Assembly: GCA_947165275.1 (NCBI GenBank)
Contig: CAMUZQ010000016.1
Span: forward strand, 1 to 43,139
Direction: 5' to 3'
Length of the DNA stretch: 43,139 bases
Source: an uncultured Lachnospiraceae bacterium
GTDB taxonomy: Bacteria > Bacillota > Clostridia > Lachnospirales > Lachnospiraceae
Shown in pieces: positions 16,893 to 25,636 of this stretch (position 1 is its first letter; every line of letters begins with the position of its first letter). The notes under the pieces were generated by a model, which was given only the letters and a program-made list of their open reading frames with translations, was not told the origin of the DNA and made no database searches. The translations under genes were made by a program, and so were the position numbers.

Positions 16893-19049
16893 CTATTCAC
16901 TCGTGATAAGCTGTGTATACAGCCCGCCCCTGGCAAAAAGCTCATCATGAGTGCCTCTCTCGACAACATCTCCGTGATCCATCACTATTATTTCATCACT
17001 ATCCCGTATAGTGGACAGTCTGTGCGCGATAACTATACAGGTTATGCCTCTGTTCTTAATGGCGCTGACAACCTCATACTCTGTCTTGGCATCAAGCGCG
17101 GAGGTTGCCTCATCCAGGATGATCACTGTAGGATCCTGTGCCAGAACCCTGGCTATCTCAAGTCTCTGCCTCTGGCCTCCGGAGAAATCCTTTCCGCCCT
17201 CGCTTATCACATAATCATAACCGCCGTCCCTCTGGATGATATCGTCATGGATCTGGGCATCCCTGGCTGCCATTATCATCTCAAAGTCTTCGATGGACTT
17301 ATCCCACATCTTTATATTATTGGAAATGGAATCCTCGTATAGGATTATATCCTGATCGACTACGGCAAGAGAGCCTGTAAATACACTCCGCTCGATATCC
17401 TGCATCCTTTTCCCGTCGAATAATATCTCTCCTTCCCAGGGCTGGTACAGGCCCGATATAAGCTTGGAAAGTGTGGACTTTCCGCAGCCGGACATGCCTA
17501 CAAAGGCGACACAGCCCCCGGGCTTTATGGACATATTGAAATCCTTTATAAGAGGCGGCTCCAGCTTTGAATATCCGAAGGTCACGTGCTTCATCTCCAC
17601 GCTGCCCTTTATTTTTGCATAATCCGCATCCTCCCTCAGCGGCTCGTCCTTGAAGGCGGGGTCCACCGGATACTTCATCACATCATCTATCCTCTCCATC
17701 TGGGTCCTCATTTCCTGGATGGACTGGCTGGAAGCGATGAGCTCGGTTGCAGGCGCCGTAAATCCCTGCAGATATCCCATGAAGGCCATTATCATACCTA
17801 TGGTAAATCTTCCCTTCATCGCAAGATACACCCCTGCAATGAGTATAAGATCCGATGTGAGCATATTGATAAAGGAAGGAAGCATACCCAGAAACTGACT
17901 CAGCTCATAGAATTTCATCTGCTGGGTATTAACGCTGGCCTGATAGCCGGCCCATTTTTCAAAAAAGCCGTTCTCTGCTCCGGCAGCCTTCAGCGTCTCT
18001 ATAAGCTCTATGCCGTTGGTTGTGGTTCCGGCCAGCTTGCCCTGATCCCTCATCTGCACCCTGGTTATATTCACCCTTTTCGAGGACACAAAAGAGGAAA
18101 TGGCAAGATTGAGCGCTATCGATATGATCCCCGCCACGGTGAGCTTGACACTGTAGCTCATCATGACCACGAGATAAAAGATCATCATGACAGCCTTCAG
18201 CAAAAGAGGCGCAAAGGTATCCACCAGTGTGGATGCTATCACTTCATTGGTAGACTGTCTCTGCTGGATATCTCCGGCCATCCTCTGACTGAAAAACTCC
18301 ATGGGCATGCGGAGCACCTTCCACATGTATGTGGAGTTTCCTATTATGGCCAGTTTTCCGTTTATCTTTAAGGAATATATCTCCTGAAGCGCAAGAACAA
18401 CTATTTCAATGAATGAAAAAACGCTCAGGAAAATGAGAAAGCCTCTGGTCCATCCCGTATTGGTCCCTGACAGCAGTCTGTCGATAAAAACCCTCGAAAA
18501 CCCGGGTGAGATGACCTCCATCAGAGAGGTCGTTACAGCAGTCAGTATGGCAAATGCCACCGCGGAAGCGGTTCCGCTCATCCTTTCCCTGACGAAAGAG
18601 AGCACACTCCGCTTTTTTCCGTCCCTGACAAAGTTCTCTGAGGGTTCAAACATAAGACAGATCCCTGTAAATGATCTGTCAAACTCCTCCATCGATACCT
18701 TGACTCTGCCGCGCGCAGGGTCATTTAATATGGCGCAGTCCCTGCCAAAGCCGTCAAGCACAACAAAATGGTTGAAATTCCAGTGGATGATACAGGGGAA
18801 TTCCCCCTCTTCCCGGAGAAAATCAGGCTCCACCCTGTATCCGTCAGCATTCATCCCATAGCTTCTCGCAGCAGCAACTATATTTTTTGCCTTTGATCCG
18901 TCCCTTGATACACCGCAGTCCGACCTCATCTTCTCCAGCGGGATCCACTTTCTGTGATAGGCCATTATCATGCACAGGCAGGCAGCACCACACTCAAGTG
19001 CCTCCAGCTGCATGACAACAGGAACCTTTACCGTCTTATTTTTTGCCAT
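16893..19049 (-). CDS. Peptidase C39-containing ABC exporter (NHLP-type)
   Basis: A 718-residue transporter-protease that should cut the leader after Gly-Gly and export the cargo. The N-terminal C39 domain (numbered from the ATG at 19049) has Gln14, catalytic Cys20 in LECGAACL, His94 in HFVVLDG and Asp110 in LNDPARG. Six membrane helices follow, then an ATPase with GMSGCGKSTL, FSGGQRQR and VIILDEATSALD. I chose ATG 19049 because GGGGGAAG precedes it and C39 domains begin just before the catalytic cysteine. A TTG 16 codons upstream lacks a binding site. The gene overlaps the HlyD-like gene by 14 bp. All catalytic residues look intact. Confidence 0.93.
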   Translation of the reverse strand: MAKNKTVKVPVVMQLEALECGAACLCMIMAYHRKWIPLEKMRSDCGVSRDGSKAKNIVAAARSYGMNADGYRVEPDFLREEGEFPCIIHWNFNHFVVLDGFGRDCAILNDPARGRVKVSMEEFDRSFTGICLMFEPSENFVRDGKKRSVLSFVRERMSGTASAVAFAILTAVTTSLMEVISPGFSRVFIDRLLSGTNTGWTRGFLIFLSVFSFIEIVVLALQEIYSLKINGKLAIIGNSTYMWKVLRMPMEFFSQRMAGDIQQRQSTNEVIASTLVDTFAPLLLKAVMMIFYLVVMMSYSVKLTVAGIISIALNLAISSFVSSKRVNITRVQMRDQGKLAGTTTNGIELIETLKAAGAENGFFEKWAGYQASVNTQQMKFYELSQFLGMLPSFINMLTSDLILIAGVYLAMKGRFTIGMIMAFMGYLQGFTAPATELIASSQSIQEMRTQMERIDDVMKYPVDPAFKDEPLREDADYAKIKGSVEMKHVTFGYSKLEPPLIKDFNMSIKPGGCVAFVGMSGCGKSTLSKLISGLYQPWEGEILFDGKRMQDIERSVFTGSLAVVDQDIILYEDSISNNIKMWDKSIEDFEMIMAARDAQIHDDIIQRDGGYDYVISEGGKDFSGGQRQRLEIARVLAQDPTVIILDEATSALDAKTEYEVVSAIKNRGITCIVIAHRLSTIRDSDEIIVMDHGDVVERGTHDELFARGGLYTQLITSE

Positions 19050-19545
19050 TCTGATTATCTTCCCCCGTAATGAATGACATAGGGCGTATCTGTTCAACTA
19101 TAATCTCTGAGGAATATGATCCGTTTGGTACATTCGCCTTTGCCGTTACGGCATACAGCATCTCATATCCGCTCAGGCCAAGATCCTCAAGAGTCCTGGC
19201 ATCATAAACACCGGAAGCCTGCACAGGTACGGTGGATACAGATTCGATCTTTGCATTCTGACCGCCCACATACATCACATCCGATTTATCAACCTCTTTT
19301 GCCACGTCATGGTTTACATAACAAATCGCAAGACTGTCATCCACAAAAGCAACCGTTTCCGCCGCAGTATTAAGCCTGCCGAATACACCCCAGACAATGA
19401 TCCCCAAAAGCATTACTATTATCGCGATAAGCACGACCCAGACGCTGGGACCGATGACCCTTATATAATCATTCAGCTGCTCCGGTGCGGATATGCTGTC
19501 CAGACTGCTTTTTCGGAAAAGTCCGCTGTTATTGCTTTCTTCCAT
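19036..19545 (-). CDS. Short HlyD-like NHLP secretion accessory protein
   Basis: A 169-residue protein opening with FRKSSLDSISAPEQLNDYIRV, a signature of NHLM bacteriocin secretion (HlyD-type) proteins. One membrane helix follows (about 34-55) and then an external beta-rich segment. HlyD adaptors of this class usually exceed 350 residues and carry a long coiled coil. Here coiled coil and lipoyl halves are essentially missing, leaving the anchor and a short barrel-like tail. There is no frameshift or partner fragment nearby, so the short form looks native, which is plausible for a cell without an outer membrane. Its ATG is fused to the stop of the DHH gene (TAATG) and its end overlaps the C39-ABC gene. 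Confidence 0.8.
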   Translation of the reverse strand: MEESNNSGLFRKSSLDSISAPEQLNDYIRVIGPSVWVVLIAIIVMLLGIIVWGVFGRLNTAAETVAFVDDSLAICYVNHDVAKEVDKSDVMYVGGQNAKIESVSTVPVQASGVYDARTLEDLGLSGYEMLYAVTAKANVPNGSYSSEIIVEQIRPMSFITGEDNQNGKK

Positions 19546-20465
19546 TATCCCTGCAATTTTCCGATTATATTCGGAAGCTCCTTATCAACAACCTCATTAT
19601 CCAGCTGGCATGTCCCTGCATTCCTGTGTCCGCCGCCGCCATAGGACAGGCATACCTTTCCTATATCGACATTTGAGTCCTTGTTTATTATGCTCTTGCC
19701 GATCATTACGGCAGTATTCTGCTTCTTGAAGCCCCAGGCCACATGAACCGATATCTGTATTTCCGGATACATTGCATATACCATAAACCGGTTGCCTGCG
19801 TATATCGTCTCCTCATTTCTAAGATCTATCACACCCACATTGCCATGTATCTTTGTGAGTCTTCCAAGCTGCTCCTTGAAGCTCTCATTCTGGCTGAAAT
19901 AAAGATCTGTTCTCTCCTTCACATCGGGAAGCTCGAGTATCTCGTCAATGGGCTTTATCATGCATGCATCTATGAGCTCCATCATGAGATCGTAGTTTGA
20001 TATCCTGAAATCATGGAAGCGTCCCAGTCCCGTGCGCGCGTCCATTATGAAATTCATCAGATTCCAGCCCTTGGGGTCCAGTATCTCCTCTCTTGTAAAA
20101 TCAGCGCTGTCACCCTTATCGACTGCCATCATTATCTCATCCGACACTCTCTTGAAGGTATCCTTGCCTCCGTAGTAGTTATATACCACTCTTGCAGCTG
20201 ATTTTGCCTCACCCTCTATGATCCACCTGTCCTTGACATCAAGACCGGCATTACGGGCAAGCTCGCTTTCGTGATGGTCAAATGCAAGCCCCACCCTGGG
20301 ATCGAAGGGCAGATTTGTCGTGATATCATTTTCGCTAAGCTCGATCTTTCCATCCTGCACATCCTTCGGATGCACAAATTTGATATCATCGATCAGATCC
20401 AGTTCCTTCAACAGCATAGCGCAGACAAGTCCGTCAAAATCACTTCTGGTAACCAATCTTTTCAT
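19545..20465 (-). CDS. DHH-family phosphoesterase (exopolyphosphatase-like)
   Basis: A 306-residue cytoplasmic hydrolase of the DHH/DHHA1 superfamily, which cleaves polyphosphate, short oligonucleotides or cyclic dinucleotide products with Mn2+. Visible motifs are SDFDGL near the N-terminus, FDHHES (the DHH signature) around residue 65 and the C-terminal GGGGHRNAGTC of DHHA1. I place the start at ATG 20465 because AAAGGA lies seven bases upstream; an upstream GTG or ATG would overlap the previous gene and lacks a binding site. It begins 40 bp after the sugar transferase and its stop overlaps the HlyD-like start (TAATG). The substrate cannot be told from sequence. Confidence 0.85.
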   Translation of the reverse strand: MKRLVTRSDFDGLVCAMLLKELDLIDDIKFVHPKDVQDGKIELSENDITTNLPFDPRVGLAFDHHESELARNAGLDVKDRWIIEGEAKSAARVVYNYYGGKDTFKRVSDEIMMAVDKGDSADFTREEILDPKGWNLMNFIMDARTGLGRFHDFRISNYDLMMELIDACMIKPIDEILELPDVKERTDLYFSQNESFKEQLGRLTKIHGNVGVIDLRNEETIYAGNRFMVYAMYPEIQISVHVAWGFKKQNTAVMIGKSIINKDSNVDIGKVCLSYGGGGHRNAGTCQLDNEVVDKELPNIIGKLQG

Positions 20466-20505
20466 AATCATATCCTTTCCTTTTTTAATGTTTTCACATA
20501 TATGC

Positions 20506-21939
20506 TCAGTATGCATTCTTGTTTATCAGTCCCCTGAATACAGTCATGAACATTATCCTTATATCAAAAAGAAGACTCCAGTTTTCTATATAATATATAT
20601 CATATTTTATACGGTCTTTGATAGAGGTATCTCCTCTCAGGCCGTTCACCTGGGCCCAGCCCGTAAGCCCTGGTCTGACCTGGTGCTTTATCATGTATCT
20701 GGGTATCTCTTCTTTAAATTTCTCAACAAACTGGGGACGCTCCGGTCTCGGTCCCACTATGGACATATCTCCCTTTAATATATTAAAAAGCTGGGGAAGC
20801 TCGTCCATGCTCGTGCCTCTTAAGACCCTGCCGACACTTGTCACTCTGGGATCGTTCCGTACCGTCCAGTAATTCTTCTCCTCGCTTTCCTTCTGCATTT
20901 CCATCGTTCTGAATTTATACATCATGAAGGTCCTGTTATGGAGTCCGACCCTCTCCTGCTTATATATCACAGGCCCCTCCGATGACAGCCTCACGGCGAT
21001 CACCGAAACCAGCATGATAGGGGAGAATAATATCATGAGTATCACTGATCCCACAATGTCTATGAGTCTCTTTATTATCCTGTTTTCCGTGAAGGCAAGC
21101 GGCACATTCCTGATATTGATCACAGGAAGCCCCTCCATGTCCTCCATGATCGGTCTTGAAGGGATGACCCTGTTATAGTCGGGAATAAACTGGGTATGCA
21201 CTCCGCTCTTCTCACACTTCGCCACTATGCGCTCAAGCTTGCTGTATTCATCCAGAGGCAGGGTTATGGCGATCTCCACGATCTTATTCTCGGGAAGGAT
21301 CACATCCAGATTTGCTATCCTGCCCAGAACCTTTACCCCTCTGAGCATGGTCCCTGCGGGAACCCTGTCATCCAGTATGCCGCAAACCTCATAGCCCCAT
21401 TGTGGATTAAGCCTTATCCGCCGTATATATTCCTCTGCGGACTTGGAATATCCCACGAGCAGAAGGTATTTCTTATTATATCCCTTTTTTCTTATAAAGT
21501 GCAGTATGTATCTGATGATATTTCGCATCAGTGTCTCGAGCACTATATTTACGACCATGAATATCGCCAGCATGGACCTTGCGAAGTCATTCTGGTTTAT
21601 GATATACAGCACGGATACAAAGATGATAAAGCCCGCCAGATTGGAATAGATGATATTGACAAGCTCTTTCCGCCTGCCCCCCAGTCTCTTTGATCTGTAC
21701 AGTCCGAACTGATTATACAGGAAAATATAGGCAACGATCAGGAAGGGAAGCGCCTGCATATACATGGACATGGGCAGATGGGGTATGTTCGGATCATTGA
21801 GCACCGTATTGAACCTGATCTCATACGCAATAAAGTAAGACAGCCCCGTTACCGCGCCATCCAGCACTACATGCACTCTGTTGAGAAAGCTCTGGTTGTT
21901 TCTGATCATCCCGGTAATCTCCTGAAGAGATTCAGCCAT
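20506..21939 (-). CDS. Polyprenyl-phosphate sugar-1-phosphate transferase (WcaJ/CpsE type)
   Basis: Starts a lipid-linked glycan by moving a hexose-1-phosphate from a nucleotide sugar to undecaprenyl phosphate. The 477 residues include four N-terminal membrane helices (about 20-130), a CoA-binding-like Rossmann region (about 150-260), a fifth helix (about 285-310) and the bacterial sugar transferase domain, with YKQERVG, MYKFRTM, DELPQL, DMSIVGPRPE and RPGLTGWAQVNG. All expected catalytic motifs are present. It overlaps the upstream GT2 gene by 34 bp. This is the priming enzyme for the glycan whose extension genes lie upstream, although the sugar (glucose or galactose is usual) is not determined. 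Confidence 0.93.
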   Translation of the reverse strand: MAESLQEITGMIRNNQSFLNRVHVVLDGAVTGLSYFIAYEIRFNTVLNDPNIPHLPMSMYMQALPFLIVAYIFLYNQFGLYRSKRLGGRRKELVNIIYSNLAGFIIFVSVLYIINQNDFARSMLAIFMVVNIVLETLMRNIIRYILHFIRKKGYNKKYLLLVGYSKSAEEYIRRIRLNPQWGYEVCGILDDRVPAGTMLRGVKVLGRIANLDVILPENKIVEIAITLPLDEYSKLERIVAKCEKSGVHTQFIPDYNRVIPSRPIMEDMEGLPVINIRNVPLAFTENRIIKRLIDIVGSVILMILFSPIMLVSVIAVRLSSEGPVIYKQERVGLHNRTFMMYKFRTMEMQKESEEKNYWTVRNDPRVTSVGRVLRGTSMDELPQLFNILKGDMSIVGPRPERPQFVEKFKEEIPRYMIKHQVRPGLTGWAQVNGLRGDTSIKDRIKYDIYYIENWSLLFDIRIMFMTVFRGLINKNAY

Positions 21940-22862
21940 AATTCAAGCTGGATCACAAAATAATTCTTCAGGTTCTTTGACGAATATGGGAACTTTCTTG
22001 CCTGCCTGCAGAGGATATATCCTCTTTTCAGTCCGGACAGATAAGCCCTGCCATGTCCTATCATAATAAAAAACAATGCCTTTATCATGAATCCCGCCAA
22101 AAGGAAGGGGAGGTTTATGATCACCTGGAGCGCCGGCATATTCTTCATTATCAAATACATATTGTTTCTGGCGGAGATCCTGATCTTGAAGTCATTATAT
22201 CTGCTCCCGGTCACGCCGCTTCCCACATGGTAGACTCTTGCTTCCGGACAGTATATATTACTGTAACCCATGATCCGCGCCCTGTAGCCTATGTCCGTAT
22301 CCTCCAGATAGGCAAAATGAAACTCATCGAACCATCCTATCTCATCCAGGATGCTCCGCCTGTATATGGCTGCTCCGCCGCAGGCAGCAAAAACCTTCGC
22401 CTCCCTGGTATATCCCGCGGAGCTCCTGCCCTTGCCCCTGGCATAGGCCCAGCCGAAGGCCGAATACAGATCCCCGGCCCCGTCAAGCTTATCCGGATCC
22501 TTCATCTGGATCATCTTCGAAGCCACGGAAAATATCCGGTCATCCCTTTTTATCGTTTCGACCAGCGCCTCCACAAACCCCTCCTCGGCTCTGGTATCGG
22601 AATTCAGAAGCAGCACAAAAGGGGATCCCGACATTCTGAGCCCTTCATTTACAGCCCTGGAAAAGCCGTAATTCTGGTCCAGTCTTTTGATCCTCACATC
22701 CTTGTATTCATTCTCCACTATATCAGCCGAGCCGTCCTTTGAGTCATTATCCACGACTATGATCTCAAAATCCCTGTAGCTCTGGATCTTCAGAGAATCT
22801 ATACAATCCCTTATGAAGCTGCCCCCGTTATAATTGGGGATTATAATGCTTACTTCGCTCAT
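21906..22862 (-). CDS. GT2-family glycosyltransferase (WbbL-like)
   Basis: A 318-residue GT-A enzyme. The N-terminal VSIIIPNYNGG, VDNDSKDGS and LLLNSDTR (the metal-binding Asp) are followed by ACGGAAIYRR, the FAYLEDTDIGYR acid motif and a YHVGSGVTGS segment near 215. This set is typical of dTDP-Rha:GlcNAc rhamnosyltransferases and related enzymes. The C-terminal 90 residues are basic and partly hydrophobic, suggesting membrane association. Its stop lies inside the next gene (34-bp overlap) and its ATG directly follows the previous stop codon. Donor specificity is not known. Confidence 0.9.
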   Translation of the reverse strand: MSEVSIIIPNYNGGSFIRDCIDSLKIQSYRDFEIIVVDNDSKDGSADIVENEYKDVRIKRLDQNYGFSRAVNEGLRMSGSPFVLLLNSDTRAEEGFVEALVETIKRDDRIFSVASKMIQMKDPDKLDGAGDLYSAFGWAYARGKGRSSAGYTREAKVFAACGGAAIYRRSILDEIGWFDEFHFAYLEDTDIGYRARIMGYSNIYCPEARVYHVGSGVTGSRYNDFKIRISARNNMYLIMKNMPALQVIINLPFLLAGFMIKALFFIMIGHGRAYLSGLKRGYILCRQARKFPYSSKNLKNYFVIQLELWLNLFRRLPG

Positions 22863-24125
22863 TTATTTCTTTATGTAAACCATCTTGGGATCCATCACTA
22901 TCCTGTAGCCCTTACCCCAGATCCGCCTGCTCATCTTGACCGAATCCGTACTCATGCAGCCTTTGAGCTTCGATCTTATCATCACACACTGGTTTGAGAT
23001 TATGTCAACCTCCTGTCTGAGAGAGGCCATATGGAACTCCCCTGACATACGGTAATCCCGTCCAAGATAGAGCGGTGCGATATTCCCCTCCACATCTCTC
23101 CTGTAACCATTGGACAGGATACGGCCTCTGCGGTCTATCACCCTGCCGCCTATGGCTCCCACATCAGGATTGGCCTCCAGGAATTTTGCCATTTCCCTTT
23201 CATTATCCTTTCCCAGCGGCCTGATGCCGTTGCCGAGATGCATCTCATATAAAGAAGGATCCTTTACCTCACATCCGTACTCTACCCTGTAAAACCCCCT
23301 GTGCTCGGTCTCACAGACCTCAAATCCGCCGCCCTTCTTTTTCAGCAGATCCTCAATGGCCCTTTTCCCCGCGGTATGAGCATAGGACTTCTCTGCAGGA
23401 TCTCCCGCCGTCGAACCGTCATGGATCCTCCAGTGATACAGAATCCGCCCTATATGAGCTATCTGCGATCTCTCAAGCCTGTCCACGCATCTTAAGATGA
23501 GATCATGATCCTGCGCCCCGTCATACTCACTCCTCAAGCCGCCGACCTCCTGCACAAGCTCTCTGTCCACTACCAGAAAATGGCATATGTAGTTATTGGA
23601 GAGCAGCAGCTCCCTGTCAAAATCCGGCTTTCTAAAGGGTCTCAGATACCTGTCTTTCCTGCTGTCATATTTATCCTCGTCAGTATATATAAGCCTTGCG
23701 CCCGTATTGATCTCCTCCACTATATGGAAAAGGGCATCCGGTTCTATGATATCATCCTGATCAAGAAAAGCTACATAATCTCCCCTGGCCTCCGACAGGG
23801 CAGCGTTTGTATTCTCGGATATTCCTCCGCCATTTCCCAAAAGCAGCTCATATCTCCCGTAGGTCTGCGCCTTGACGGATCTCAGCATCTCTCTGAAATA
23901 CCTGTTCTCAGGCTTATAGGTGGGTACGATAACAGATATGAGCGGTTCATAAGGAAACCTCGTCCTTCTCTGCCTCTCCAGACGTCTCTCATCCAAAGTG
24001 CGGCTTTTCATCTGTCTGTCATATTCCCTGTCCGTCTTTCCGTCAGCCAGATGCTGCCTGACTGCATACCAGGCTCTTACAAGGCCGTTACGGCCTATAT
24101 AATCAGTCAACCTCTTCGTATTCAT
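22863..24125 (-). CDS. GT2-family glycosyltransferase with C-terminal extension
   Basis: A 420-residue protein. After a basic 60-residue N-terminus, a GT2 domain (about 60-265) has ISVIVPTYKPE, YVAFLDQDD (the DXD-like metal site), LIYTDEDKY and the GAQDHDLILR acid motif. The remaining 150 residues carry IGGRVIDRRGRILSNGY, like the second half of larger two-domain GT2 proteins, but without a full second catalytic domain. The end (RIWGKGYRIVMDPKMVYIKK) is like the final segment of such a domain, so the protein may be a bifunctional enzyme that lost its second active site. It overlaps the previous gene by 23 bp. Confidence 0.87.
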   Translation of the reverse strand: MNTKRLTDYIGRNGLVRAWYAVRQHLADGKTDREYDRQMKSRTLDERRLERQRRTRFPYEPLISVIVPTYKPENRYFREMLRSVKAQTYGRYELLLGNGGGISENTNAALSEARGDYVAFLDQDDIIEPDALFHIVEEINTGARLIYTDEDKYDSRKDRYLRPFRKPDFDRELLLSNNYICHFLVVDRELVQEVGGLRSEYDGAQDHDLILRCVDRLERSQIAHIGRILYHWRIHDGSTAGDPAEKSYAHTAGKRAIEDLLKKKGGGFEVCETEHRGFYRVEYGCEVKDPSLYEMHLGNGIRPLGKDNEREMAKFLEANPDVGAIGGRVIDRRGRILSNGYRRDVEGNIAPLYLGRDYRMSGEFHMASLRQEVDIISNQCVMIRSKLKGCMSTDSVKMSRRIWGKGYRIVMDPKMVYIKK

Positions 24126-24888
24126 ATTTCGTGCGCGGTATATCCCTGTACTCTCCCCTTATGCTGGTGGGCATATCCATATAATCAAAAAGCAGCTTGA
24201 GTGTCTTTACCGACTGGGAGGCCATCTTCACATTGGAAACCTGGTCTGTCTCCTTCCATGAAACCGGATAAAACCTCATATTCAGATGATAATATGACAC
24301 CGCAAGGAGCATCGTGCAGTTAAACATGAGATTATCCGGAAACTTAAGATAGAAACGGTCTCTCAGCATATTGACATCATACATGTTCAATCCGGATCCG
24401 AGGTCAAAGACCCTGGTCTTCATACCGGCCGCATACAAAAAATTATAGACAAGATTCCCCGCTGTTCTGAAAAGCGAATATCCCTCAAGCCGGGACTGCA
24501 GCATGAACCTCGCTCCGAGTACACAGTCATAGCCTTTGTAGATCTCCTTTTTCAGCACCGGCAGAAAATCATGGATATCCCCCTGATCGTCGCCGTGCAG
24601 GACAATGATATGATCGAAGCCTTCACGTACGGCATAATCAAATGCCACCTTATGAGAGCCTCCCAGACCGTAATTATCCTTATTTCTGAAGAGTCTTACC
24701 GGCACATAGGTATGGCTTCTCATGAATTCCCTGACCGCTTCCTCCGTGTCATCCGTGCTGCGGTTATTAACGACTATGACCTCGTCGATGTACTTCATCA
24801 CGCCGCTGTCAAGGGAATCCAGAACACGTACTATCTGCTTTTCGCAGTTATAAGCCGGTATAAACAATAAGATTCGGGATTTATTCAT
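24103..24888 (-). CDS. GT2-family glycosyltransferase (DPM1-like)
   Basis: A 261-residue enzyme of the dolichol/polyprenyl-phosphate sugar synthase type. Motifs are LFIPAYNCE, VVNNRSTDDTEE, YGLGGSHKVAF and IIVLHGDDQGD as the metal-binding site. There is no C-terminal GtrA-like membrane domain. I use ATG 24888 because AGGAGG lies eight bases upstream; a GTG nine codons earlier has no binding site. It starts 31 bp after the preceding GT2 gene and overlaps the next by 23 bp. It could charge a polyprenyl-phosphate sugar used by the GT-C enzyme encoded nearby, or add a sugar directly. Confidence 0.88.
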   Translation of the reverse strand: MNKSRILLFIPAYNCEKQIVRVLDSLDSGVMKYIDEVIVVNNRSTDDTEEAVREFMRSHTYVPVRLFRNKDNYGLGGSHKVAFDYAVREGFDHIIVLHGDDQGDIHDFLPVLKKEIYKGYDCVLGARFMLQSRLEGYSLFRTAGNLVYNFLYAAGMKTRVFDLGSGLNMYDVNMLRDRFYLKFPDNLMFNCTMLLAVSYYHLNMRFYPVSWKETDQVSNVKMASQSVKTLKLLFDYMDMPTSIRGEYRDIPRTKYEYEEVD

Positions 24889-24919
24889 TTCCTGCTTCCT
24901 CCTCTGTCCTTCCACAGTT

Positions 24920-25636
24920 TTATCTCGGGTTTGATATGATCCTGTTAAGCTTCACAAAATCTCCGACGGATCTGAGCCCTATGCCGGTGATCTTCCTCAG
25001 ATCGATCGAATTAGTACCTCCCTGTCTCGGCCTGAAGGTTATCGGCAGATACTTCACCCTGTAGTGTCTCTTCGTAAATATTACCGAGATCAGTACATTC
25101 GTCAGGAAATAATCCTTCGGCACATATTTTATCTCCTTCTCAAGCACTGATCCCTTCATCAGCCTGAAGGGAGTATTTGCATCCTGGACATAGACATGAA
25201 ACGTCAGCAGGATGAGCAGTCTGAGGATCCTGGAGGTCAGTATCCTGCCAAGGCCGTCCTCCCGCTCCTTCCTGTAGCCAACTATCATCTCGTATTTTTT
25301 TCTTTTATCCCAGAATCCCGGAAACTCACCCGGCTCGGTCTGTCCGTCGGAATCAGTCTGGAAAATATAATCCGCGCCCTCGCTGATCGCATATTTATAA
25401 CCCGCGAGTACCGAGGGTCCGTGTCCCGAATTCTGCTTATGCCTTACATCCAGCAGGGGATATTCACTCTTAAGGCTTTCGAGCTTTGCCCCGGTCTCAT
25501 CCTTTGAGCCGTCATCAATAATGACAAGCCTCGACCCTTCCTCTCCCAGCATTACATTCGGATACCATTTTCTGACGATATCCTCTATGTTTTCCTGCTC
25601 GTTATATGCAGGGATCACGATAAAAAGCTTATCCAT
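24920..25636 (-). CDS. GT2-family glycosyltransferase (polyprenyl-phosphate sugar synthase-like)
   Basis: A 238-residue GT-A enzyme with FIVIPAYNEQENI, VIIDDGSKDET, NSGHGPSVLAGY, the QTDSDGQTEP metal site and a conserved YLPITFRPRQGGTNS end. It closely follows the DPM1/GtrB pattern but has no visible paired C-terminal membrane helices beyond a short hydrophobic stretch (about 135-150). Its ATG shares one base with the stop of the GT-C gene (TAATG). That coupling suggests that it makes the polyprenyl-phosphate sugar donor the GT-C enzyme needs. This is an inference from gene order. Confidence 0.88.
   Translation of the reverse strand: MDKLFIVIPAYNEQENIEDIVRKWYPNVMLGEEGSRLVIIDDGSKDETGAKLESLKSEYPLLDVRHKQNSGHGPSVLAGYKYAISEGADYIFQTDSDGQTEPGEFPGFWDKRKKYEMIVGYRKEREDGLGRILTSRILRLLILLTFHVYVQDANTPFRLMKGSVLEKEIKYVPKDYFLTNVLISVIFTKRHYRVKYLPITFRPRQGGTNSIDLRKITGIGLRSVGDFVKLNRIISNPR

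Noticed and set aside
19047-19097. TTG start 16 codons upstream for the C39-ABC gene
   Set aside because: No binding site precedes it, and the ATG at 19049 has one and gives the usual distance to the catalytic cysteine.
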